Positions 15,741 to 23,374 of a stretch of 33,846 bases of DNA are shown here, in pieces. The stretch lies in contig OMYY01000029.1 of the NCBI GenBank assembly GCA_900315435.1, positions 1 through 33,846 of the forward strand, written 5' to 3'. Position numbers and translations under genes: made by a program. The notes under the pieces were generated by a model, which was given only the letters and a program-made list of their open reading frames with translations, was not told the DNA's origin and made no database searches. Each line of letters starts with the position of its first letter. The first letter of the stretch is position 1. The DNA is from an uncultured Spirochaetaceae bacterium. Its GTDB lineage: Bacteria; Spirochaetota; Spirochaetia; Sphaerochaetales; Sphaerochaetaceae.

Positions 15741-16762
15741 CGAGAGACCTCCTTGGTGCTTTCCCGCTCGATCAGTTTGAAGGGAAGGGTGACAGTGATC
15801 GGCCAATCCCGGTGGTTTTCGATTGCGTCCAGCAAGAGCCGCAGGGCATACCGGCCGATTTCCCTCTTAGGCACGTCGACGGTACTCAAAGATGGAGAAA
15901 GATAGGCCGAGTCAGGAATATTGTCATAGCCAAACAGTGAAATGTCTTCGGGAACGGAGAGCCCACGCTTGGCGAGCGCCCTGGTCACCCCGATAGCCAG
16001 GTTGTCGTTGCCGCAGATGATCGCGGTGGGGTTCGCCCCGGTCTCGAACAACTGCATCGTCGCCCTGTACCCATCACTCGCCTCCAGGTAGGAGTCGGCC
16101 ACCAGACGCTTGTCCAACGGGATTCCGTGGGAGGCCAGTGTCTCGGCATACGTCTGATAGCGGTACTCGTTGACCAATGTTCCGTCCTGATCTGTCGGGC
16201 CGATGTAGGCGATCCTCCTGTGGCCGAGAGCGACCAGGCGGTCGGTGACCGCCTTGATGCCAAAGCGGATGTCGCTGACCACGTTGTCGATGCCCCCGAT
16301 CTGGTTCAGCCCCGCATAGACGATATGGGGAACCTGCTTCTTCAGGATGGCGATGGTTTCCTTGGTGATGCGGCCCAAAAGGATCGCGCCGTCCAGAGGC
16401 GGGCTGGAGAGGTCGGCCGCCACCCCCGGCACGGTCAGGTTCAGCGTGACGAAAGAGAGGTCGTAGCGCCCTGCCAGTTGCTTCACCCCATCGACCAGGC
16501 CGTCATGCAGCTCCGAGAAGAAGGGGCTTGCGATGCTCTCATGGTCGGAGGCGAAGATGCAGGCGATATGGTAGCTGGGACGCTCGATGCTCTGGTAGGT
16601 ATTGATCTTCTGGGAAACATAGCCGAGGGAACGTGCGCATTCGATGATCTTGCGCTGGGTCTCGGTGGGATGCACCAAGTCCGGGCCCTGGTTCAGGACC
16701 CTGCTGACCGTGGAAATGGAGACGCCCGCTTGGCTTGCGATATCTTTCAGAGTGACATCCAT
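15737..16762 (-). CDS. LacI-family transcriptional regulator
   Basis: 341 residues. The N-terminal LacI HTH reads V-T-L-K-D-I-A-S-Q-A-G-V-S-I-S-T-V-S-R-V-L-N (about 3-24). It is followed by the hinge helix and a periplasmic-binding-protein-like effector domain with G-H-R-R-I-A-Y-I-G, A-I-I-C-G-N-D-N-L-A-I-G and S-L-F-G-Y-D-N-I-P. The ATG at 16762 is preceded by AAGGAG; longer upstream starts would add an N-terminus foreign to the family. As first gene of the seven-gene operon it probably autoregulates it and the divergent isomerase gene. Its effector is probably a pathway intermediate. Operator candidates lie at 16861-16880 and 16800-16807. Confidence 0.93.
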   Translation of the reverse strand: MDVTLKDIASQAGVSISTVSRVLNQGPDLVHPTETQRKIIECARSLGYVSQKINTYQSIERPSYHIACIFASDHESIASPFFSELHDGLVDGVKQLAGRYDLSFVTLNLTVPGVAADLSSPPLDGAILLGRITKETIAILKKQVPHIVYAGLNQIGGIDNVVSDIRFGIKAVTDRLVALGHRRIAYIGPTDQDGTLVNEYRYQTYAETLASHGIPLDKRLVADSYLEASDGYRATMQLFETGANPTAIICGNDNLAIGVTRALAKRGLSVPEDISLFGYDNIPDSAYLSPSLSTVDVPKREIGRYALRLLLDAIENHRDWPITVTLPFKLIERESTKEVSR

Positions 16763-16779
16763 AGAGACTCCTTGCCTGT

Positions 16780-16807
16780 AGTATACGCCTGTTTTTGCAT
16801 TTGCAAA
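16780..16807 (-). promoter_or_regulatory. Promoter of the LacI-to-LarA operon
   Basis: On the minus strand, TTTGCA (16807-16802) and TATACT (16785-16780) are separated by 16 nt, upstream of the regulator start at 16762. The 8-bp palindrome TTTGCAAA (16800-16807) covers the -35 hexamer, so a bound repressor would block it. Confidence 0.5.
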
Positions 16808-16860
16808 GAAAAATTTTTCACAAACATGCAAATAATTTCGAACAAGAGGGGCGAAATGCC

Positions 16861-16880
16861 GGATTTATTGCAATAAATCC
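16861..16880. promoter_or_regulatory. Perfect 20-bp palindrome, likely operator between the divergent sugar genes
   Basis: GGATTTATTGCAATAAATCC is its own reverse complement over all 20 bases. It lies almost midway between the LacI-operon start and the divergent isomerase start, in a 219-bp AT-rich gap. Its core TTGCAA recurs in TTTGCAAA at 16800-16807. The neighbouring LacI-family protein is the natural candidate to bind it, although the family more often prefers a CG centre. Confidence 0.6.
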
Positions 16881-16933
16881 ATAGATATCCGGAATCATCT
16901 GGCAAAGGTGAAAAGTGGTATGCAAAAATTTTC

Positions 16934-16962
16934 TTGACAGCCGACAGGAATGTCATAAAGAT
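16934..16962 (+). promoter_or_regulatory. Possible promoter of the divergent isomerase gene
   Basis: A consensus -35 TTGACA (16934-16939) is followed by an AT-rich ATAAAGAT stretch (16955-16962) in the -10 region without a good hexamer at 17 nt. The start codon follows at 16982 behind GGAGG. A poor -10 would fit a promoter that needs activation. Confidence 0.4.
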
Positions 16963-16981
16963 ACGGCTGACGGAGGACGCC

Positions 16982-18253
16982 ATGCGCAAGCGGATTTCAT
17001 TCACGATCGTCGACCATTCGTCCACCCTCTGTGCGGACGAGGTGGCGAAGGCGTGCAAGGAGCGGCAAGGCATGCTGGAACGGATCCTTGCAGGAGAAAA
17101 GCGGTATGATGGGGTGCTTGGCTGGTATCATCCCGAGTCGTTCGCCAGCGATGGCCGGATAGACCGGATTCTCCGTCTTTCCCGTGGCTTGCAGGAACAG
17201 GTGGATACCCTGGTGGTCATCGGCGTCGGGGGGTCCAACCAAGGGGCCCGGGGTGCCATCGAGGCGCTCACACCTGAGGGAGGCGTTTCCCTTGTCTGGG
17301 CGGGCAACACGCTCTCGTCCTTCGAGAGCGCCCGTACGCTCGCCGCGCTTGAGGGACATACCTTCGCCATCGACGTGGTCGCCAAGAACTTCGAGACCTT
17401 GGAACCGGGACTTGCCTTCCGTCTGTTCCGGGGTGAGCTGGAACGCCGCTACGGTGCCGGTGCAAGCCGGTACATCTACGTGACCGGGACTCCTGGCTCC
17501 CATCTGGAGGAGCTTGCCAGAGCGCATGGATATACCTTTCTCGAGTTCCCTTCTCCTGTGGGAGGAAGGTATTCGATGTTCTCCGATGTCGGGTTGCTGC
17601 CGATGGCAGCGGGAGGGATTGACGTGCGGACGATGGTGGAGGGAGCCAGGGAGATGGCCGGTTTCCTGCAGCACGACCACAGCCCGGACAACCTTGCCCT
17701 GCGTTACGCGGTGGCGCGCAATTTGCTTTCCCAGCGCGGTTTCGAGCTGGAGATGCTTACCTTCTTCGAACCACGTTTCGACTACTTCGCCCGGTGGTGG
17801 CGGCAGCTTCTTGCCGAGAGCGAGGGAAAGGAGGGGAAGGGCCTCTTCCCTGTCGCTTCCAGCAATTCCGAGGACCTGCACTCGATTGGGCAGTATGTCC
17901 AGGAAGGAAAGAAGATCCTCTTCGAGACCTTCCTGCGCCTTGGGGAGTGTGGCGGTCCCGAGTTGCGACTGGCCCCGGACGAGGTGGATGACCGGTTTGG
18001 GTATTTGGACGGGAAGCGTGTCAGCGAGGTGAACAAGGCGAGCGAGGCTGCGACGCTGAAGGCCCACAGTGCGAAATTTCCCTGCCTGGTCTTCGACGTG
18101 CCCGTCTTGGACGCCTACCAGTACGGGGCGCTTTCCTATTTCTTCCTTTTCGCCACGTATCTTTCCGGTTCGATACTCGGCATCAATCCCTTCGACCAGG
18201 AAGGTGTGGAAGCGTACAAGCGCTGGATGTTCCAGGCGCTTGGCAAGTGCTAG
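16982..18253 (+). CDS. Glucose-6-phosphate-isomerase-like protein with altered phosphate loop
   Basis: 423 residues, the short (Bacillus/Thermotoga-length) PGI form. Family features are I-G-V-G-G-S-N-Q-G-A-R-G-A-I-E, V-G-G-R-Y-S-M-F-S, the catalytic Glu region L-A-E-S-E-G-K-E-G-K-G, S-E-D-L-H-S-I-G-Q-Y and N-P-F-D-Q-E-G-V-E-A-Y-K. The sugar-phosphate loop, normally S-K-S-G-T-T-x-E-P, is here A134-K-N-F-E-T-L-E-P142, so the Ser/Thr ligands of the phosphate are mostly gone while catalytic residues remain. The start is the ATG behind GGAGG. It diverges from the seven-gene operon and its stop shares a CTAG with the convergent regulator gene. A second, canonical PGI is at 31491-33068, so this copy is probably a specialised isomerase. 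Confidence 0.85.
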   Translation: MRKRISFTIVDHSSTLCADEVAKACKERQGMLERILAGEKRYDGVLGWYHPESFASDGRIDRILRLSRGLQEQVDTLVVIGVGGSNQGARGAIEALTPEGGVSLVWAGNTLSSFESARTLAALEGHTFAIDVVAKNFETLEPGLAFRLFRGELERRYGAGASRYIYVTGTPGSHLEELARAHGYTFLEFPSPVGGRYSMFSDVGLLPMAAGGIDVRTMVEGAREMAGFLQHDHSPDNLALRYAVARNLLSQRGFELEMLTFFEPRFDYFARWWRQLLAESEGKEGKGLFPVASSNSEDLHSIGQYVQEGKKILFETFLRLGECGGPELRLAPDEVDDRFGYLDGKRVSEVNKASEAATLKAHSAKFPCLVFDVPVLDAYQYGALSYFFLFATYLSGSILGINPFDQEGVEAYKRWMFQALGKC

Positions 18254-18924
18254 AACAGGTCGGCGAGCCCCAGCTGCTCGATCAGGCGGACCACCTCGGT
18301 CGTCCGCTTGCATTGGAATTTGACTAGCAGGCTGTGGATCTGGGTCTTGATGGTGACCACCTCGACGTGGCGTTCCTCTGCGATCTGCTTGACCTTGTAG
18401 CCGTCCAGCAGGTACCGGACCAGTTCCCGTTCGGTCGGGGTAAGAGTGCCAGTCTTGGTGATGAACCAGACCAGTCCCTGCTCGCTCTTGTGCAGCCGCT
18501 TGTACTCACGCATGACAATCCCTTGGATCTTGGCATCCAGGTTCTGCGCTCCGTTCCTTACCCCCCGCAGGTGCTCGAGCATATGGGCGTCCGTACATCC
18601 CTTGACCAGATAGTCGACCGCGCCGGTCGCCATCGAGGTGATGATGGTCTGTTCGGTTTCGTGCGCGGTCAGGTAGACCACCTTGACCTGGGGATGGCGA
18701 GAGAGGATCGTCTCGGTTGCCCGGATGCCCGCGGTGGCGTCCTCCATCTCGATGTCCATCAGGATGATGTCGACGGGAATCGCGTCGCAGATGGCCGTCG
18801 CCTCGGCTCCGCTGGAGACCTTGGCCGCGATGGTGAACGAAGGGTCGCTGGAGACGACGGCCGCATAGTGTTCCCTGAGGATTTCCATGTCCTCGGCAAT
18901 CAGGACGGCGCTTTGCTTACACAC
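18250..18924 (-). CDS. Response regulator, NarL/FixJ type (receiver + LuxR HTH)
   Basis: 224 residues with a GTG start at 18924 behind AAGGAGG. The receiver has E11-D12, phospho-acceptor Asp57 in I-I-L-M-D-I-E-M, Thr in Y-L-T-A-H and Lys in Y-L-V-K-G. The C-terminal LuxR-type HTH reads L-T-P-T-E-R-E-L-V-R-Y-L-L-D-G-Y-K-V-K-Q-I-A-E-E. The start overlaps the kinase stop by 8 nt, so the pair is coupled. It ends convergently with the PGI-like gene, the two stops sharing the palindrome CTAG. Confidence 0.92.
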   Translation of the reverse strand: MCKQSAVLIAEDMEILREHYAAVVSSDPSFTIAAKVSSGAEATAICDAIPVDIILMDIEMEDATAGIRATETILSRHPQVKVVYLTAHETEQTIITSMATGAVDYLVKGCTDAHMLEHLRGVRNGAQNLDAKIQGIVMREYKRLHKSEQGLVWFITKTGTLTPTERELVRYLLDGYKVKQIAEERHVEVVTIKTQIHSLLVKFQCKRTTEVVRLIEQLGLADLF

Positions 18925-20401
18925 GGGCTTTCCTCCTTGCGATGGGCAGCAGAATCAGGAACGAGGTCCCCTTGGGGGAAGAGTCGAACCGGATGCTTCC
19001 CAGATGGTTCTTGATGACTTGATGGGTGAAATACATGCCGAAGCCCCAGTTGGTGGCGCTGTTCTTGCTGGAGTAGAAGGGTTCGTAGATGTGCTTGCCG
19101 ACCTTTTTCGGAATTCCGTTTCCGTTATCGGAGATGGTCACCGATACCCACAGGCGTTCCTGAAAGAGCTTGACCGCCACCGGCGTGGCCCGTCCCGCCT
19201 GCAGGGTCGCCTCCCATCCGTTTTCCATGATGTTGGCGAAGGCTTCGGAAAGGTATTCCTTGTCGGCAAGAATCTGGCCGGTTCGGCTGGTAAGCCGCAC
19301 GTCGACCAGCCCTTGGGGGTATTTCGTCAGGAATTTCTCCCTTGCCAGCCCGATGACCGGTTCGATCGACATGGGTACCAGGTGGATGGTGCCCTGACGG
19401 CTGAAGGCGTAGAGCTTCTCGATGCGCTGCAGCATCAGCTGGTTGTTTGCCTTGAGCGATGAGACCAGGCTCTTCTGCGATGGGATGTTCTGTCCGGCGA
19501 TTTTCTCGATGACGATCTGGTTGGCCAGAAGCTGGTTCTTCAGTCCATGGGTGAAGATGTTGATGCCGGGTTGCATCTCGTTGCCCTTCCTCTCGAGCAG
19601 CGCTTGCTCGTGCTGTTCGTTCCAGGTGATGTGGGCGGTGCCGACCAGGCTCAGAAGGCTGATGATGCAGGAAAGGACGGTGACCATCCAGACCAGGCTG
19701 TAGAGTATCGGGCGGAATCCTTTGTTCAGGTACCAGAGACCGAGCATCCACATGTAGTCGTTGCGGTAGAACAGGTAGATTTGCGCCGGATCCTGCTTGC
19801 AGTACATGGCGTACAGCAGGGTAGTGCTGGCATAGAACGCGAGGTTCTGCAGGAAGCGGCTCCGGAAGAACCGGACGGTGATGGAGAAGGTTTCCTTCAG
19901 CAGGCAGGCCCATCCGACGAGCAGGTAGGCGATGATCCAGGAATAGGAAAGGGTGACGCTGAGCCGCAGGCGGACCTCGTAAGGTTCGATGAGGGTCTCG
20001 AAGACCGAAGGAATGTAGATGACCAGCGAGACGATGGGAAGGAGGGAAGCGGCGAGGTAGTACCACTTCAGGTGCTCTGTCGGGATGAAATTCGAAGCGT
20101 GCAGGGCGACCAGCATGAACAGGAAGGGAAAGAGGTACCTGCCGACGGCGACGGTGTAGCCCAGCTGTCCGAGGGTGAGCCTGAGGTATTGGAGTTTCCG
20201 GTAGATGGCGCCACCGCCGTAGAGGATGGGGATGAACTCTTTGCCATAGCCGCCTTTCTTGGCGATGTAGGTGAGTATTCCGAACCAGAAGATGCCGAGG
20301 GAAAGGGTGAAGAGCATGCGTAGCAGCTCTCCGCTATCGCGTTTGCATGCGTACAGCGAGACCGTGTAGAGCGTTATCACCGCGAGCAGTGCGAGCAGCA
20401 T
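18917..20401 (-). CDS. Sensor histidine kinase with about seven membrane helices
   Basis: 494 residues. The first half has about seven hydrophobic segments, beginning M-L-L-A-L-L-A-V-I-T-L-Y-T-V and ending in S-L-V-W-M-V-T-V-L-S-C-I-I-S-L-L, with no extracytoplasmic domain of size. The phospho-acceptor is probably His285 in I-F-T-H-G-L-K-N-Q-L-L. The HATPase domain shows F-A-N-I-M-E-N-G-W-E-A, I-S-D-N-G-N-G-I-P and W-G-F-G-M-Y-F-T. The ATG at 20401 sits behind GGGGAGG and is preferred over an upstream in-frame start. A TATACT sequence at 20428-20423 could be its -10. It may control the ABC importer that diverges from it 118 bp away; this is inferred from position only. Confidence 0.88.
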   Translation of the reverse strand: MLLALLAVITLYTVSLYACKRDSGELLRMLFTLSLGIFWFGILTYIAKKGGYGKEFIPILYGGGAIYRKLQYLRLTLGQLGYTVAVGRYLFPFLFMLVALHASNFIPTEHLKWYYLAASLLPIVSLVIYIPSVFETLIEPYEVRLRLSVTLSYSWIIAYLLVGWACLLKETFSITVRFFRSRFLQNLAFYASTTLLYAMYCKQDPAQIYLFYRNDYMWMLGLWYLNKGFRPILYSLVWMVTVLSCIISLLSLVGTAHITWNEQHEQALLERKGNEMQPGINIFTHGLKNQLLANQIVIEKIAGQNIPSQKSLVSSLKANNQLMLQRIEKLYAFSRQGTIHLVPMSIEPVIGLAREKFLTKYPQGLVDVRLTSRTGQILADKEYLSEAFANIMENGWEATLQAGRATPVAVKLFQERLWVSVTISDNGNGIPKKVGKHIYEPFYSSKNSATNWGFGMYFTHQVIKNHLGSIRFDSSPKGTSFLILLPIARRKARV

Positions 20402-20519
20402 CGTTTCCTCCCCTTTCCTTTCAGTATACGGCTTGTGGAGAAGAAAAGGGTATGAAGAAATTTCAGACTTTGCAGTTCGCCAATCAATGAGAAAATGGGA
20501 CCACAAGGATGGCTAACAA

Positions 20520-21296
20520 ATGAAAAAAGGATTGTCTGCAAAGACGATGAAATGGGTTTGGCTCCTGATTTCAGTGGCTTCCGCCATCGTGCTTTGGACC
20601 ATACTCTCCGTGATTCCCAGCACTTCCCGGAGCTTCCCGAACATCGTCAAGACCTTCTCGCAGGTCAAGGTGATGATCGAGCGCAAGGTGTTGTTCAAGG
20701 ATATCGCTTCCTCGCTGGTCAGTGTCGTCAGCGGATACGCGCTGGGCTTCGTCATCGCGTTGCCCATCGCCATTCTGATGGCGTGGTATCGTCCCTTCCG
20801 CTACATCGTGGAGCCGTGGATCAATTTCATCCGGAACATTCCGCCTCTGGCCTATGTCCCGCTGATCGTGATTGCCGCGGGTGTCGGAAGGAAGCCGCAG
20901 ATCATCGTCATCACCTTGGCAACCTTCCTGACCATGTGCATCACGATGTACCAGGGCATCATCAATATCGACGAGACGCTGATCAAGGCAGCCAAGATCC
21001 TTGGGGCCACCGACCGGCAGATTTTCTTCCGGGTGCTTGCCCCCGCCTCGCTGCCCTTCATCATGACGGCTATCAGGCTCGGCTCTTCGGTCGCGCTCAC
21101 CACGTTGATCGCCGCCGAATCGACCGGGGCGTTTGCCGGGCTTGGCATGAGGATCCGCTCGCTGAACAACAACTTCGAGACTGCCCCCATGCTGTTGTAC
21201 ATCATCATCATCGGTTGTATCGGTGTGATTGTCGAAAAAGTAATCAAGTTCATGGAACAGAGGCTGACAGGATGGCAGGAGAAACGCGAAATATAA
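20520..21296 (+). CDS. ABC transporter permease, TauC/SsuC family
   Basis: 258 residues with about six membrane helices. It follows the nitrate/sulfonate/taurine permease pattern: P-L-A-Y-V-P-L-I-V-I-A-A-G-V-G, and the EAA-type cytoplasmic loop A-A-K-I-L-G-A-T-D-R-Q-I-F-F-R-V-L-A-P-A-S-L-P. The ribosome site is weak. The ATPase gene begins inside its last 25 nt, so they are coupled. It is first in a permease-ATPase-binding-protein operon. Confidence 0.9.
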   Translation: MKKGLSAKTMKWVWLLISVASAIVLWTILSVIPSTSRSFPNIVKTFSQVKVMIERKVLFKDIASSLVSVVSGYALGFVIALPIAILMAWYRPFRYIVEPWINFIRNIPPLAYVPLIVIAAGVGRKPQIIVITLATFLTMCITMYQGIINIDETLIKAAKILGATDRQIFFRVLAPASLPFIMTAIRLGSSVALTTLIAAESTGAFAGLGMRIRSLNNNFETAPMLLYIIIIGCIGVIVEKVIKFMEQRLTGWQEKREI

Positions 21297-22063
21297 AACT
21301 CTCGATCCAGAATGTGAAGAAGACCTACATGGGTCGCAGCGGCGAGGTCGTCGCTCTGAACGGGGTCTCGCTGGATATCGCGGAGAACGAGTTCATTACG
21401 GTTGTCGGCCCTTCCGGTTGCGGCAAGTCGACCCTCCTGAACATCATCGCGGGATTGCTTGACGCATCGGGCGGCAAGGTCCTGTGCGATGGAAAGGAGG
21501 TCAAGGGAACCGGTCCGGAACGAGGGGTCGTCTTCCAGCAGTACGCATTGTTTCCTTGGCTTACCGTGGAGAAAAATGTACGCTTTCCGCTGGACATGCA
21601 GGGAATCAAGGGCTCCGAGGCTGACGCGATTGTCGACAAGTATATCCACATGGTGGGTCTGGAGCACTTCCGGAGCCATTACCCGAAGGAGTTGTCCGGT
21701 GGTATGAAACAGCGGGTCGCCATAGCCAGGGCCTATGCGGGAAACCCCGAGGTGCTCTTGATGGACGAGCCTTTCGGAGCTTTGGACGCCCAGACCAGGA
21801 CCCAGCTGCAGCAGGAACTGCTGGACATGTGGGAGAAAGAGCGCAAGACTTGCTTCTTCATCACCCATGATGTCGACGAGGCTTTGATCCTTGGCCAGCG
21901 GGTGGTGATCATGAGCGCCCGTCCCGGTCGCATCAAGAGCATCCTTCCGGTGGACATTCCCTATCCGCGCGACCAGAGGACCAAGATGAGCGAACGGTAC
22001 CTGGAGTTGAAAAACCACATCTGGGAACAGGTGTATCAGGAATATCTAGAAGTACGTAAGTAG
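21272..22063 (+). CDS. ABC transporter ATP-binding protein, TauB/SsuB family
   Basis: 263 residues. Walker A is G-P-S-G-C-G-K-S-T, the Q-loop is V-F-Q-Q-Y-A-L-F-P-W, the signature is L-S-G-G-M-K-Q-R-V-A-I-A-R-A, and Walker B is V-L-L-M-D-E-P-F-G-A-L-D. F-P-W in the Q-loop and the H-loop F-I-T-H-D-V-D-E-A are typical of the nitrate/sulfonate subfamily. I chose the ATG at 21272, which overlaps the permease end. Confidence 0.93.
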   Translation: MAGETRNIKLSIQNVKKTYMGRSGEVVALNGVSLDIAENEFITVVGPSGCGKSTLLNIIAGLLDASGGKVLCDGKEVKGTGPERGVVFQQYALFPWLTVEKNVRFPLDMQGIKGSEADAIVDKYIHMVGLEHFRSHYPKELSGGMKQRVAIARAYAGNPEVLLMDEPFGALDAQTRTQLQQELLDMWEKERKTCFFITHDVDEALILGQRVVIMSARPGRIKSILPVDIPYPRDQRTKMSERYLELKNHIWEQVYQEYLEVRK

Positions 22064-22087
22064 AAGAAACCGAAGGAGGAGGATTTT

Positions 22088-23092
22088 ATGAAAAAAAGCG
22101 TATTGGTTGGATTGCTGGCATCCCTCGCGCTGGCTGCTGTTGGTGCCCAGGGCACGAAAGAGGGCACTGCGTCCGGTCCTGCAGGGCAGAAGCTGCAGAC
22201 CCTGAATGTCGCTTACATGCCCAACTACGCGTCGCTGTACAACGTGGTTGCCGCTGACCGTATGGGCTACTTCGCCGAAGAAGGCATCAAGGTCAATTTG
22301 GTGCAGTTCGCTGACGGCCCGACCGAGATTTCCGCCATGGAGAGCGGCTCGATCGATGTCGCCTATATCGGACCGGGGGCCCACAAGCTCTGCATCAACG
22401 GTCGTGCGAAGGTGTTCTTGTTCGACCACCTCGGCTCTGCCGATGAGGTCATCGTCCGCCCGAGCCGCGGCATCAAGACCGCGAAGGACCTGAAGGGCAA
22501 GACGGTCGGATATGCTTCCGGCACGAGCAGCGAGATGGTGCTCCGTATGGCTCTTGGCGATGCCGGTCTGACCATGGATGACATCGTCGCCATGGAGATG
22601 GATGCCTCCGGCTTGGTTTCCGCCATGACCAGCGGTTCCTTGGACGCGTGCGCCACCTGGTCTCCCAGTACCGCCACGATCAAGAACGCGCTGGGCAGTG
22701 ACGCCGTGATGCTCTGCAACAATGCCACCTTCAGCGACCGCAGTGCCGCCAACGCTTCCTGGATCTGCATGTCCAAGTATGCCGAGGCGCACAAGGACAC
22801 GCTGGTCAAGGTCGCCCGCGCCCTGGTCAAGGGTATGGACTATCAGAAGACCCATCAGGAGGATGTCTGCAAGTGGGTTGCCGAACTGATCGCTTCTGAC
22901 TTCGACACCATCTACAACCAGCGCTTTGACGGAGCGTGGCTGACTGGAGCCGAGTTGAAGAAGCTGGTCGAGAACGGCGAGGTCGAGAACTACTACGAAA
23001 TCCAGAAGAAAGGATTCGGACAGCAAGTCAACCAGGATGCGAAAGTTTCCGATTACGTGCTCTTCGATATCATGAAGGAAGCGCTGAACTGA
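22088..23092 (+). CDS. ABC transporter solute-binding protein, NMT1/SsuA-like
   Basis: 334 residues, exported. The signal peptide M-K-K-S-V-L-V-G-L-L-A-S-L-A-L-A-A-V-G-A probably ends before Q-G-T-K-E. The fold pattern (L-N-V-A-Y-M-P-N-Y-A-S-L-Y, Y-F-A-E-E-G-I-K-V-N, A-M-E-S-G-S-I-D-V-A-Y-I-G, D-L-K-G-K-T-V-G-Y-A-S-G-T) is that of taurine, sulfonate, nitrate and thiamine-precursor binding proteins. The C-C-C-F-C motif of thiamine-precursor proteins is absent; the ligand is unknown. A very strong ribosome site (AAGGAGGAGGA) suits a protein needed in excess over its membrane partners. Confidence 0.9.
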   Translation: MKKSVLVGLLASLALAAVGAQGTKEGTASGPAGQKLQTLNVAYMPNYASLYNVVAADRMGYFAEEGIKVNLVQFADGPTEISAMESGSIDVAYIGPGAHKLCINGRAKVFLFDHLGSADEVIVRPSRGIKTAKDLKGKTVGYASGTSSEMVLRMALGDAGLTMDDIVAMEMDASGLVSAMTSGSLDACATWSPSTATIKNALGSDAVMLCNNATFSDRSAANASWICMSKYAEAHKDTLVKVARALVKGMDYQKTHQEDVCKWVAELIASDFDTIYNQRFDGAWLTGAELKKLVENGEVENYYEIQKKGFGQQVNQDAKVSDYVLFDIMKEALN

Positions 23093-23112
23093 CGTCAGCC
23101 AAATCTCCCTTA

Positions 23113-23139
23113 GGCGGGCCGGTCGTCCGGTCCGCCTTT
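23113..23139 (+). terminator. Terminator after the TauABC-like operon
   Basis: GGCGGGCCGG (23113-23122) and CCGGTCCGCC (23127-23136) form a 10-bp stem with one G-U pair and a TCGT loop, followed by TTT. It lies 20 nt after the binding-protein stop. Confidence 0.75.
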
Positions 23140-23329
23140 CGCCATCCTGCGAAGGGAATGGTTTTCTGCCTGGGAAACCAACGGATGCCAACGTACCTGT
23201 CGGTTCCCCCCTCACAACGGGAACCGGCAACCGCCGGCCGCCCGTCAGCGCGACGGCAGCTTCAGCGTCTCGTCCACGTGCCTCTCGCAAGGAAGACAAG
23301 CCCCACAAGCAAGAAAACGGAATCCGCGC

Positions 23330-23347
23330 ATGTTGGAAATCCAACAT
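23330..23347. promoter_or_regulatory. CRP/FNR-style inverted repeat upstream of the DUF1858-hemerythrin operon
   Basis: ATGTTGGA-AA-TCCAACAT is a perfect inverted repeat that can also be read as TGTTG-N6-CAACA, the 5-6-5 layout of CRP/FNR-family sites. An extended -10 (TGGTATGCC, 23366-23374) lies downstream. A start near 23380 would place the repeat centre at about -42, the class II activator position. Confidence 0.6.
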
Positions 23348-23365
23348 ACACTTCACGTCTCTTCG

Positions 23366-23374
23366 TGGTATGCC
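23366..23374 (+). promoter_or_regulatory. Extended -10 element of the DUF1858-hemerythrin operon
   Basis: TG-G-TATGCC carries the TGn extension with a poor -10 hexamer and no clear -35, as expected at a promoter that depends on an activator at -41.5. Confidence 0.35.

Noticed and set aside
13809..15905. A 698-codon open frame on the plus strand
   Set aside because: It is antisense to the kinase, NagB and LacI genes, which have clear motifs; long antisense frames are expected in this GC-rich sequence.
13758..16762. Reading the operon simply as standard GlcNAc catabolism
   Set aside because: The order of enzymes would allow it, but there is no GlcNAc kinase or PTS gene, and three of the enzymes lack phosphate-binding loops. 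I kept it only as the main alternative.
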